Positions 42,765 through 50,011 of a DNA stretch of 64,000 nt are shown here, one piece after another. The notes below the pieces were generated by a model. That model was given only the letters and a program-made list of their open reading frames with translations, was not told the origin of the DNA and did no database searches. The position numbers and the translations under genes are program-made. The stretch lies in assembly GCF_022347685.1 (NCBI RefSeq), contig NZ_JAKRGF010000001.1:868001-932000 (forward strand), given 5' to 3'. Each line of letters begins with the position of its first letter. Position 1 is the first letter of the stretch. This DNA is from Thalassobius sp. Cn5-15 (GTDB taxonomy: Bacteria > Pseudomonadota > Alphaproteobacteria > Rhodobacterales > Rhodobacteraceae).

Positions 42765-43331
42765 ATGACGCGCTATAAGAAGTCCCTCCCCATCGTCGGC
42801 ACTGCCCTGACGCTCAGCATGGTCCTGTCGGCCTGTGTGAAAATGCCGATGCGAGCCGTGGCCGCCCTGCCCTCCAGCCCCACGCAGGAAACCGCAGCGC
42901 TGGCAGTCACCAAGGACAATCTGGACGTGCTGTCCGGTGACAAACAGGCCCCTGCCACCGCGATGGCCAAGGCCAAGATGCTGGGCGTGACGCCGGACCC
43001 GGTGCAGATCACCGGTGTTGGCTATAGTCAGATCGGTGCCCAGCCGGGTAAAACGCTGAACGAACGCCGTCTGATGGCGATGCGCGCGGCACGAATGGAG
43101 GCGATGCGCGATCTGACGGAGCAGATCCACGGGCTGCAGCTGACCAGTGACACCACACTGCGCGACAATGTGATCCGTTCAGACAATCTGCGCGGCATGG
43201 TCGAGGGTGAGATCCGCGGTGCCAAAACCCTGCGCATCATTCCCAAAGGCAATGACAGCTATCAGGTCATTCTGGCGCTGGATCCCTCCACCGTCGCCTA
43301 TATCCTGCGCTCTGCCCGCGGTCAGGCCTGA
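42765..43331 (+). CDS. FlgP/LPP20-like flagellar lipoprotein
   Basis: A 188-residue lipoprotein: basic start, hydrophobic core and lipobox LSAC with Cys24. The mature domain, from about 85, has ITGVGYSQIGAQPGKTLNERRLMAMRAARMEAMRDLTEQIHG (given in parts: NERRLMAMRAARMEAMRDL), the pattern of LPP20/FlgP proteins, and ends with a short beta region. FlgP proteins form outer rings around the flagellar basal body in Vibrio and Campylobacter. Its neighbour is flgT, the usual partner. Export to the outer membrane is expected since Val follows the Cys. The LPP20 fold is quite sure; basal-body role is from context. Confidence 0.85.
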   Translation: MTRYKKSLPIVGTALTLSMVLSACVKMPMRAVAALPSSPTQETAALAVTKDNLDVLSGDKQAPATAMAKAKMLGVTPDPVQITGVGYSQIGAQPGKTLNERRLMAMRAARMEAMRDLTEQIHGLQLTSDTTLRDNVIRSDNLRGMVEGEIRGAKTLRIIPKGNDSYQVILALDPSTVAYILRSARGQA

Positions 43332-43376
43332 AAACCAGACCTAACCCGCTGACTTTCGACCTTAAAGGAAGCCCCC

Positions 43377-44531
43377 ATGCCCTGTGACCGTCTTGCACGC
43401 CCTGCCCGTTCTGCCCTCTGCGCTTTGGCCCTTGGTGTCGCGACACTTGTCGCGCCCTTGTCCCTGGCGTCCACAGCACTTGCAGACAGCGCAGAGACAG
43501 AGCAGGCGATCTGGGTCGATGTGATCGGCCATGCGGTTTCCAATGGCTCCAAGGACAAGCCTGCCGCCCGTCGCCGCGCCCTTGCGGATGCGCTGATCGC
43601 AGCGGGTATGGCAGGCGGGGTGGAAATGAAAGGCCACACTGTGATGGACAAGGGCGTCGTGGTGCGTGATCTGGCGATGATGCGATCCGCCGGCCGGGTG
43701 CTGCGCTATGACAATCGAGGCGAACGCTGGTCCGGCAATTCGGTAGAAGTGCACCTGCGCGCGCTGGTTGCGCCGCTGCAAGGCCCCGCCTGCGGTCATC
43801 GCCGCAATGTGGTTCTGGTGGCTCTGGCGCCAGAGATTTACACATCCCCCTCCGCGCCCGCGTGGTCCACGCAGCTCGGCGCTGAGCTTTACAATGATGC
43901 GATACGTCGGGTCGAACACACCCAAAACGTTACCGTGAAACACGTGATGGGCATGGGGCAATCGCCCGTATCACCGAAAAAAATCACTTCTTTCGACTAT
44001 ACCGCGTTGACCCGTGGCCACATCCATACCCACCCTGGTGACACCCAGCTGTCCACCCGTTTCGAGGTTGATACAGCGATGGGACATGCCGGCGAAAAAC
44101 TGGTGTTGCGCGCCAGTCTGCAACTGACCGAGGGCACCGGTCAACGTACTGAATATGTGATGGAAAACAGCGTCCGCCTGCCCGGCACAGGCCCGTTCAC
44201 ATCGCTGGTGGATCGCAAACGTGACCGGCTGCAGGGCAAACTGTCCAAAGGTTTTCCCGACTTGCTGCAACAGGTGCTGGATATGGCGACATGTTCGCCT
44301 GTCGCGGCCCATGTCAGCCGCTCTGGCCGCACGCTGTCTGTGTCAGTGGGCCGCAAACACGGGCTAAGCCGCGCGGCGCTGGCCTTTACCGAAAATCCGG
44401 CCTCTGATTTTGAAGTGCTGGAGATTGTGAAACTGCACAACAACCGCGCCACCCTGCGCCCTGTTGACCCCTCCACTCCTTTGTCAGTGTTCGAAGGCCG
44501 CATTGTGCGATTTGTGGATGCCGGCGCATGA
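43377..44531 (+). CDS. flgT: Flagellar assembly protein FlgT
   Basis: A 384-residue periplasmic protein with a signal peptide ending near ALADSAE. The N-domain resembles LPP20/FlgT_N (IWVDVIGHAVSNGSKDKPAARRRALADALIAAGM, in parts), a middle domain carries VVLVALAPEIYTSPSA and a Cys pair, and the C-terminal small domain reads LSVSVGRKHGLSRAALAFT...IVKLHNNRATL. In Vibrio FlgT builds the H ring and recruits stator parts; a Rhodobacter homologue is reported to interact with MotB and FliL. It is 45 bases after the lipoprotein gene and overlaps flgA by ATGA. Confidence 0.85.
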   Translation: MPCDRLARPARSALCALALGVATLVAPLSLASTALADSAETEQAIWVDVIGHAVSNGSKDKPAARRRALADALIAAGMAGGVEMKGHTVMDKGVVVRDLAMMRSAGRVLRYDNRGERWSGNSVEVHLRALVAPLQGPACGHRRNVVLVALAPEIYTSPSAPAWSTQLGAELYNDAIRRVEHTQNVTVKHVMGMGQSPVSPKKITSFDYTALTRGHIHTHPGDTQLSTRFEVDTAMGHAGEKLVLRASLQLTEGTGQRTEYVMENSVRLPGTGPFTSLVDRKRDRLQGKLSKGFPDLLQQVLDMATCSPVAAHVSRSGRTLSVSVGRKHGLSRAALAFTENPASDFEVLEIVKLHNNRATLRPVDPSTPLSVFEGRIVRFVDAGA

Positions 44532-45265
44532 TGACACGCCGTCACCACCTGCCGATCCTGGTCTTGACTGCCCTCCTTGGCAGTGGCGCCTTTGCCGCGC
44601 AGGATCCGGTTTATCGTGATGGCGTCAGCGGTGCAGAAATGCAGGCGCTGGCACAAAATGCGATGGCGGCGGCGAATGTGGCTGGCAAACTCTCCATCTC
44701 TACCAGCCGCGGCTATCCACCCTGCGCCACTGCGCCGCTGATCAGTCCTCACAAAGGCAAATGGTCAATGTTGATCGCGCAATGTAACGGAAAAAGCGGC
44801 TGGAGCCGGCACATCCGCACCTCGATCAAGCCCGGTCGTGCGATTTTTTCACGTAGCCTGAGGCCTCAGCCAGATGGCCCTATGGTGGCCGTTCTGACCA
44901 AGAGTCTGAAGCGCGATAGCGTGATCACCGCAGCAGATATTGAAATGCGCCCTATCCCCCGTGCTACCGGCGCGGGTGCCTTCAGCGATCCCCGCCATGT
45001 CATTGGCCAGCGGGTGACCAAAAATTTAGCAGAAGGACGCGCCATTCAGGCACGGCACTTGCAAAAAAACTGGATGATAGGACGCGACATGCCGGTCGCC
45101 ATTGAGTTCGCCGGCAAAGGCATGTCCATTTCCGCCCCTGGTTTATCGTTGGAAAACGGTGAGTTAGGGGAATACATCGAGGTTAGAAACCTCTCCAGCG
45201 GGACCGTGTTGAAAGGACGCGTTTCAGGACCGCAGAAAATCACCGTTCGGGCTAAAACTCGCTGA
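44528..45265 (+). CDS. flgA: Flagellar P-ring chaperone FlgA
   Basis: A 245-residue periplasmic protein needed for P-ring assembly. Signal peptide to about AFAAQ; the SAF-like domain (VAVLTKSLKRDSVITAADIEMRPIP then GQRVTKNLAEGRAIQARHL) and the C-terminal FlgA domain (SAPGLSLENGELGEYIEVRNLSSGTVLKGRVSG, in parts) are clear. It ends the flgP-flgT-flgA operon; flgM follows 57 bases later. Confidence 0.93.
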   Translation: MMTRRHHLPILVLTALLGSGAFAAQDPVYRDGVSGAEMQALAQNAMAAANVAGKLSISTSRGYPPCATAPLISPHKGKWSMLIAQCNGKSGWSRHIRTSIKPGRAIFSRSLRPQPDGPMVAVLTKSLKRDSVITAADIEMRPIPRATGAGAFSDPRHVIGQRVTKNLAEGRAIQARHLQKNWMIGRDMPVAIEFAGKGMSISAPGLSLENGELGEYIEVRNLSSGTVLKGRVSGPQKITVRAKTR

Positions 45266-45322
45266 GCAATCGTCGTTAATAATATCGTGAAATGATACGT
45301 TTCAGATAGGAGAGAGAGAGCT

Positions 45323-45628
45323 ATGGTCGATCCGATCAAAATATCGTCCAATGCCTCAGCAACACGTTCCGTGACGACGGGTACATCTTCGGCCCGGTCG
45401 CAAACTGCTGCGCCGGCGAAAGCCGGAGCTGTTACGGGTGCAAAGACCGACGCCGTATCGCTGAGTGCAACAGCCAGCCAGATGCCGGAAGAGCTGAAGG
45501 CAGGCCCGCCGTTTGACACGGCAGCGGTGAACAACATCAAGAACAAACTGGCCGAAGGGAACTATCCCGTCGACGTCAATAAGATCACCGATAGCCTGTT
45601 CCAGGGTTACATGGAACTGGCCGGATAA
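45323..45628 (+). CDS. flgM: Anti-sigma-28 factor FlgM
   Basis: A 101-residue protein. The N-terminus is Ser/Thr/Ala-rich and disordered; the C-terminal half carries the FlgM helix pattern FDTAAVNNIKNKLAEGNYPVDVNKITDSLFQ (in parts), which binds FliA until exported through the hook. GGAGAGAGAGAG precedes the ATG. It could be transcribed from the flgA operon and from its own promoter; I do not see a clear sigma-28 box. Confidence 0.93.
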   Translation: MVDPIKISSNASATRSVTTGTSSARSQTAAPAKAGAVTGAKTDAVSLSATASQMPEELKAGPPFDTAAVNNIKNKLAEGNYPVDVNKITDSLFQGYMELAG

Positions 45629-45647
45629 AGTAACTAGGGGCTGACGT

Positions 45648-46013
45648 ATGACCACCGTCGAAATGATCCATCTTGCTGCAAGCGTATTGTTTATGGGAGG
45701 CGCGGCTACCTTGCTGTTTCAACGCAAGAAGCTGCGCAGCCTGTTTTCCCGTCGCCAGCAAGACGCCACCACGATCCTCTCTTCGCTTGAGGACCGACTT
45801 GAGGCGCAGTTCAAGGCGCAGACCGCGCTGCTGAACGAGCAGAACAAGAAAATGGCCAAGATCGCAAACCAGGTCTCGACCCTGGCGGATGAACGGTTGG
45901 TAGAACAAGCGATTTCCGTCGCGCGTATGGGCGGCAATCCCGAACATATCAGCACCGCTGTTGGCCTGACACTGGATGAGGCCCGCACCCTGCATCGTTA
46001 TCGCAAAAACTGA
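45648..46013 (+). CDS. Small membrane protein with coiled coil and C-terminal HTH-like motif (SwrB/DUF2802-like)
   Basis: 121 residues. One N-terminal membrane helix (6-24), basic cluster QRKKLRSLFSRR, a coiled coil about 42-85 (SSLEDRLEAQFKAQTALLNEQNKKMAKI) and a C-terminal segment ISVARMGGNPEHISTAVGLTLDEARTLHRYR that has the a-x3-GGxxEEI-x3-GLSxxEA-x2-L layout of DUF2802 proteins in gammaproteobacterial flagellar operons and of Bacillus SwrB. It follows flgM by 19 bases, and a terminator follows. No domain name is certain; a role in basal body or export control is a guess from context. Confidence 0.75.
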   Translation: MTTVEMIHLAASVLFMGGAATLLFQRKKLRSLFSRRQQDATTILSSLEDRLEAQFKAQTALLNEQNKKMAKIANQVSTLADERLVEQAISVARMGGNPEHISTAVGLTLDEARTLHRYRKN

Positions 46014-46052
46014 TTGCAGGTTTAATGATTGGCCCCTCGGGGTATGTTGAAC

Positions 46053-46079
46053 AAAGGTCGGCCTCGCCGGCCTTTTGTT
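46053..46079 (+). terminator. Terminator of the flgP-flgT-flgA-flgM run
   Basis: AAAGGTCGGC-CTC-GCCGGCCTTTTGTTTT, one G-U pair, about 40 bases after the stop of the small membrane protein gene. Confidence 0.88.
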
Positions 46080-46102
46080 TTGCGGCGTCACACTCAAACG
46101 CA

Positions 46103-46128
46103 AACGGGCCAGCAGGTGCTGGCCCGTT
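46103..46128 (-). terminator. Terminator of the SnoaL-domain gene
   Basis: A 12-base perfect inverted repeat, AACGGGCCAGCA / TGCTGGCCCGTT, about 50 bases past the SnoaL stop on the minus strand; the minus-strand continuation is T-rich (TGCGTTTGAGTG). Confidence 0.75.
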
Positions 46129-46178
46129 GGTGCACTGGTAGCTCTAGCGCCACCAGCGCGGGTTCCGAAGGGGGGACC

Positions 46179-46955
46179 TCAGAACTTGCCGTTACCATGC
46201 GCCATTTCAGTGGGCGTCTGCGATACCACGTCCCAATGTTCAACGATTTTGCCCTCTTCAACGCGCCACAGATCAAAGAAGGCCCAAGGTTGACCGCTGA
46301 CCACGGCATCCGAAGCAACAAAGACAAAGTTACCTTCGGCCACCACGATCTGCGGATCAAATTTGGTGATGACGAAGCCCTGATCGGCCCATGCCTTAGT
46401 GCCTGCGATCAGCCCGTCGATCCCGTCGGCCAAATTGGGGTTATGCTGCATGTAAACCTCTGAATACATGGGGGCCTTTTCCGGTGCCACGCCACCCAGC
46501 ACATCACGGACAAACCCCAGAACCAGCTGTTTGTTCTCCTCGGTCTTGTCCAGATCGGTGATGTCGACCGGACCGTCAGTCATGCCACGGCCCGATGCTG
46601 TGACCTCTGGGATCGGTTGCAGGTTGTCCCAGTGTTCAACCACCTTGCCATCCGCCACGCGGAACACGTCAAAGGCAGCAAGGCTGGGGGCGCCGAACGC
46701 TTCGGCGTTGTCAAATGTGCTGTGCAGCACCACCAGATCGCCTTCGGCAATCGTGCGGTGGGTGGTGACGGTCATGCCTGATTGTTGCACCAACGGGATC
46801 AGCGCTGACAGGCCATCGGCGCCGGTGGGCACCTGCGGATTGTGCTGGATGTAGTCGGGCGTCACCAGTTTACGCGCCGCCTCTGGATCGTGATCGATGA
46901 AGGCGGCGGTGAACAGAGCAAGGACAAGTTCTTTTGCGGTCTCAATTGCAGACAT
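46179..46955 (-). CDS. Tandem SnoaL-like (NTF2-fold) protein
   Basis: 258 residues made of two similar SnoaL-like domains. Repeat 1 (10-120) has YIQHNPQVPTGADGLSALI and VFRVADGKVVEHWDNLQ; repeat 2 (140-250) has YMQHNPNLADGIDGLIAGT and LWRVEEGKIVEHWDVVS. Such domains bind or isomerise small hydrophobic molecules; the true substrate is unknown. The start MSAIETAKEL follows GGAGGAAACC. It is divergent from an HxlR regulator, and a palindromic element repeated in both directions lies between them. It breaks the flagellar run. Confidence 0.88.
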   Translation of the reverse strand: MSAIETAKELVLALFTAAFIDHDPEAARKLVTPDYIQHNPQVPTGADGLSALIPLVQQSGMTVTTHRTIAEGDLVVLHSTFDNAEAFGAPSLAAFDVFRVADGKVVEHWDNLQPIPEVTASGRGMTDGPVDITDLDKTEENKQLVLGFVRDVLGGVAPEKAPMYSEVYMQHNPNLADGIDGLIAGTKAWADQGFVITKFDPQIVVAEGNFVFVASDAVVSGQPWAFFDLWRVEEGKIVEHWDVVSQTPTEMAHGNGKF

Positions 46956-46999
46956 GGTGGTTTCCTCCGATGCATATCTGATTCGTATTCGATAGATAC

Positions 47000-47020
47000 G
47001 TGGTAGCATATTGATACCAC
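47000..47020. promoter_or_regulatory. Operator-like palindrome, copy 1
   Basis: GTGGTA-N9-TACCAC. Its minus-strand reading GGTATCAATATGCTACCA matches copy 2 at 47138-47155 in 16 of 18 positions. It lies 45 bases upstream of the SnoaL start. Confidence 0.65.
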
Positions 47021-47137
47021 ATCGCAATTACGTACCTTGAAGTGACCTAGTATGCTTGACCCTACCAACCCTTGTTTACAATGATTGCATTGACCTGTGC
47101 CCCGCTCTATGCTCGCACCAGTTCACAGCTAAAACCA

Positions 47138-47155
47138 GATATCAAAATGCTACCA
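47138..47155 (+). promoter_or_regulatory. Operator-like motif, copy 2, over the HxlR start
   Basis: GATATCAAAATGCTACCA, 16 of 18 like copy 1 but in reverse orientation. The ATG at 47147 lies inside it, so binding here would block the HxlR gene itself. Confidence 0.6.
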
Positions 47156-47527
47156 ATTGGCGTCGCCAACAAAGCCGAAGCGTCCAACTGCTCGATCCGC
47201 TCGATCCTGTCCAATGTGACGGGCAAGTGGCGAATGATCGTCATTTTGGCGCTAGAGGATGAACCGAAACGCTTCGGCGATCTGAAGCGTTGCATCGGCG
47301 ACATCACGCAAAGCGTGCTGACCGAAAACCTGCGCGGATTGCAGCGCGACGGCTATCTGACGCGATCGGTCGATCCCGGCCCGCCGGTGGCCGTGTCCTA
47401 TGAACTGACCCCGCTGGGGCGCAGCCTGCTGGCGATGCTGAAACCGCTTGTTTACTGGTCCCATGAACAGATGGACGAGGTGCGCGCGCAACGAATGAGC
47501 TATGATCGGGACCAGAAAAACGGCTAA
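47147..47527 (+). CDS. HxlR-family transcriptional regulator
   Basis: A 126-residue winged-helix regulator with the family core NCSIRSILSNVTGKWRMIVILALEDEPKRFGDLKRCI, in parts NCSIRSIL and GKWRMIVILAL, then ITQSVLTENLRGLQRDGYLTRSV and YELTPLGRSLL. The Cys in NCSIR is the conserved redox- or electrophile-sensing position in several members. The start is not certain: ATG 47147 fits the usual family N-terminus but lacks a ribosome site; ATG 47081 would add 22 residues. It is divergent from the SnoaL gene, its likely target. Confidence 0.88.
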   Translation: MLPIGVANKAEASNCSIRSILSNVTGKWRMIVILALEDEPKRFGDLKRCIGDITQSVLTENLRGLQRDGYLTRSVDPGPPVAVSYELTPLGRSLLAMLKPLVYWSHEQMDEVRAQRMSYDRDQKNG

Positions 47528-47550
47528 TCCAGTCGGCCGCTCTGCAATAA

Positions 47551-47577
47551 AAAACCGGGGCACGTGACCCCGGTTTT
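47551..47577. terminator. Bidirectional terminator
   Basis: AAAACCGGGG-CACGTGA-CCCCGGTTTT, between the convergent HxlR and unknown genes, with an A-run on one side and T-run on the other. Confidence 0.92.
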
Positions 47578-47611
47578 CTGTTTTTAGGGTGTGGTCCGCA
47601 GTACGCCCGGA

Positions 47612-48205
47612 TCACCCCATGATCGGCATCACCTGCGCGCCCGCAGCCAGGCGCCGCGACCAGGCCTCTACATCATCTTCGAACACCTTGTGGATCGACG
47701 GGCTAAACCGCAAGAGCGAGGCGATCGCCAGTTCGCGCTTGTCCTCAAACTGCGTCATCAGGGTACGGTCCACCTCGGACCAGTTCGTATCCGGCATGCG
47801 CACCTGTGCACGGCTGCCATCGCGCGAAAACCGCAAATCCCACTCAAAGCCGAACAGCGTCAGCGACACCATATTGCCCGGCTCAAACGCACCGGAGCGG
47901 CGGATCATATGCATACCCACATAATCATGCAGTGCGTCAGAGGTATTGCGCAGCACCTCTGCCCCCACCTGACGCCAGCCTTCGTCCACATTGTGTTCCA
48001 GAACCTTCCACGCGCCATCACCAGTTTCGCGGAAGGCAAGCACCTCGCGGCCATCTTCCCGCTCTGCCTCTGGCTGTCCGGCTTTCACCGTACCGACATC
48101 AAAACTGCCCTCCCCGATGGTCAAACGGGCGAACGGTGCCACCTCCAGATCCGGCCGCGTGGCCACCGGTTCAGCATCATTGAATGCCGGCTCATGTATA
48201 CTCAT
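47612..48205 (-). CDS. Conserved-looking protein of unknown function
   Basis: 197 residues, soluble, acidic, with no signal or membrane helix. It starts at MSIHEPAFND behind AAGGAG (8 bases). Features: GEGSFDVGTVKAGQPEAE near 35, a Trp-rich middle (GDGAWKVLEHNVDEGW), MHMIRRSGAFEPGNMVSLTLFGFEWDLRF and a helical C-terminus FSPSIHKVFEDDVEAW. I do not recognise the family. It is convergent with HxlR and divergent from the coiled-coil membrane protein gene; no operon. Confidence 0.75.
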   Translation of the reverse strand: MSIHEPAFNDAEPVATRPDLEVAPFARLTIGEGSFDVGTVKAGQPEAEREDGREVLAFRETGDGAWKVLEHNVDEGWRQVGAEVLRNTSDALHDYVGMHMIRRSGAFEPGNMVSLTLFGFEWDLRFSRDGSRAQVRMPDTNWSEVDRTLMTQFEDKRELAIASLLRFSPSIHKVFEDDVEAWSRRLAAGAQVMPIMG

Positions 48206-48389
48206 CACCAAACTCCTTGGGGCAAATTGAGGCACATCGCGATAACAAAAGACAAGATACGCCTGTCCCCCTCTCCAACGACGCAGATCATTTGCGTTTT
48301 ATGCCTCCTAGAGTTTTCGCCTGCCCAGCACGATGGCAAGATGGCACGGAAGATGCACTCACCCTGCCAAGAGAGTACGGAGTGGCCGC

Positions 48390-49145
48390 ATGAGCACCGA
48401 AACGCCAGATATTCAGGACGCGATCAAAATCGCCCTTGCCTCGGCAGATACCGCCGGGGACGCCGCCGTGATGGCGGAAAAAGAAGCTAAATCCATGTCG
48501 AACAAGGCCGAATGGGTGGACCGTAAACTGGTGCCCTTCGGCATCGGCACGCTGGTCGCTGTGGTGGTCTGCACTGGCCTCAGCGGTCTGGTGTATTTCC
48601 GCACCCTTGCGGATCTGCGCACCGCACGCGACACTCATGTGGAGGCGCTGCATCTGTTCACCCAGAAGGTCAACGACCTCAGCGAAACAGTGGCCCGCAC
48701 CGAAGATCTGATCAACGGGCAAGAGGCGACCAAGACAGAACTGGCGGCCTCACTCGACGGGATGTCGAAACGGATGGCCGCGATGGAAGAGACGCTGCGG
48801 CAAAGCTCTGACGCAACACTCGCGGCCTTTGGCGCCGGTGCCGAGGGCTTTGCCGAGAAGTTGAGCCAAACAATGGATCCACGCGTGGACTCGATCCGCG
48901 ATGAGGTGATGGCGGGCATGTCCGATCTGCATCTGGCCCTAAGCCAGAAACTGTCGGCGCTGTCAAAACAAGTGGGCGATAGCGCAAAAATGGCCAGTCA
49001 GCGGCCGCAGACCGCGGCGGACAAACAGGCCCGCGCCAAAACCGCAGCCAAACCGCGTCCGAAACCAGCGCCCAAGAAAAGCAGCACCGCGACCAAAAAG
49101 GTCAAAAAAGCCTCCGCCCCTAAGAACCCGTTTAGCTACCCATGA
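48390..49145 (+). CDS. Single-pass membrane protein with coiled coil and Lys/Ala-rich tail, unknown function
   Basis: 251 residues. A 45-residue cytosolic start, one membrane helix near 51-71 (LVAVVVCTGLSGLVYF), a long coiled-coil region 75-205 (heptads with ALHLFTQKVNDLSETVARTEDLI), then a C-terminal tail rich in Lys, Ala and Pro (KAAKPRPKPAPKKSS type) as in DNA- or cell-wall-binding tails. GGAG precedes the ATG. It overlaps the next gene by ATGA, so the two act together. No known family was recognised. Confidence 0.8.
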   Translation: MSTETPDIQDAIKIALASADTAGDAAVMAEKEAKSMSNKAEWVDRKLVPFGIGTLVAVVVCTGLSGLVYFRTLADLRTARDTHVEALHLFTQKVNDLSETVARTEDLINGQEATKTELAASLDGMSKRMAAMEETLRQSSDATLAAFGAGAEGFAEKLSQTMDPRVDSIRDEVMAGMSDLHLALSQKLSALSKQVGDSAKMASQRPQTAADKQARAKTAAKPRPKPAPKKSSTATKKVKKASAPKNPFSYP

Positions 49146-49888
49146 TCCCCCTCTCCCCTACCCCGCCGCCGGAACCCAGCGACGTGCATCTGGAATTGCG
49201 CAAAGTGGGCGCCGCTGGTCACTCCCTTGGCCTGCGTTCCGGTGACAAACTGGTCGGGCTGGAGGGGCAGGCCTTCACCGGCGGTGGCGCGGAACTGAGA
49301 GCACGGTTTTCGGTGCGTGAAGACAAGCCGGTTGCAATGCACTTCAAACGCGCGGATGTGGATCTGACGGTGATTTCCCTGACGCCCAATCTGGGGCGCT
49401 GGGTCACCTGCCCCATTGCCGGAGAGGCCCACATTCCCCCCGTCGATGCCAGCCAGCTGGACAACTGGGAAATCCTGCGCAGCCGCGATGGCACCTATGA
49501 TCTGTTCCGCCACCGCCCGTCGCCATTGGTTTGGATGATAACCCCCTTATGGATGGCACAAATGCGCCTGTGGCCGCATCTGGCGTCCTTTGTGGGCATG
49601 GTGGGCGTCTGCCTGCCTGTCGGCATGTGGATGAGTGCAACACTCTGGGTGCTGGCCTCCTACTACATTCACAAGAACTATATGCAGGTGATCCGCGCTG
49701 ACCGGATTTCACGCGGCATGTTTCCCTATGCCATCATCGCCTCGCGGGGCGAAATGGGTGCACATGCAACATATCTGGCGATTCAGCCGGATGATGAGTT
49801 TGCCTTTGGTAAGATCATCCTGATGAACCAAAAACAGGATCCCACGCCCGAACCAGAGGGTGAGGATTACGACTATGTGCCGGTCTAG
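49142..49888 (+). CDS. Membrane protein with PDZ-like N-terminus, unknown function
   Basis: 248 residues. Residues 15-60 read like a PDZ or PDZ-like module (LRKVGAAGHSLGLRSGDKLVGLEGQAF), followed by a beta-rich part to about 120, then two membrane helices (about 150-170 and 172-190, WPHLASFVGMVGVCLPVGMWM) and an acidic tail. Coupled to the coiled-coil protein upstream by ATGA. Terminator follows. Unknown; a two-part envelope complex is a guess. Confidence 0.78.
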   Translation: MIPLSPTPPPEPSDVHLELRKVGAAGHSLGLRSGDKLVGLEGQAFTGGGAELRARFSVREDKPVAMHFKRADVDLTVISLTPNLGRWVTCPIAGEAHIPPVDASQLDNWEILRSRDGTYDLFRHRPSPLVWMITPLWMAQMRLWPHLASFVGMVGVCLPVGMWMSATLWVLASYYIHKNYMQVIRADRISRGMFPYAIIASRGEMGAHATYLAIQPDDEFAFGKIILMNQKQDPTPEPEGEDYDYVPV

Positions 49889-49937
49889 AGACCCGCGCAA
49901 AGGTCTAAAAACCATTTGAAATCAGCGCAATAAAACC

Positions 49938-49970
49938 AAAGAAGGGAAGTGGCGAACCACTCCCCTTCTT
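49938..49970. terminator. Bidirectional terminator between the PDZ-like gene and rpoN
   Basis: AAGAAGGGAAGTGG-CGAA-CCACTCCCCTTCTT: long stem with one internal bulge/mismatch, A-run and T-run flanks. Confidence 0.85.
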
Positions 49971-50011
49971 ACTGCCCACCCGTCCCAGGTTGACCTTGAA
50001 TTTTAGCGTCT

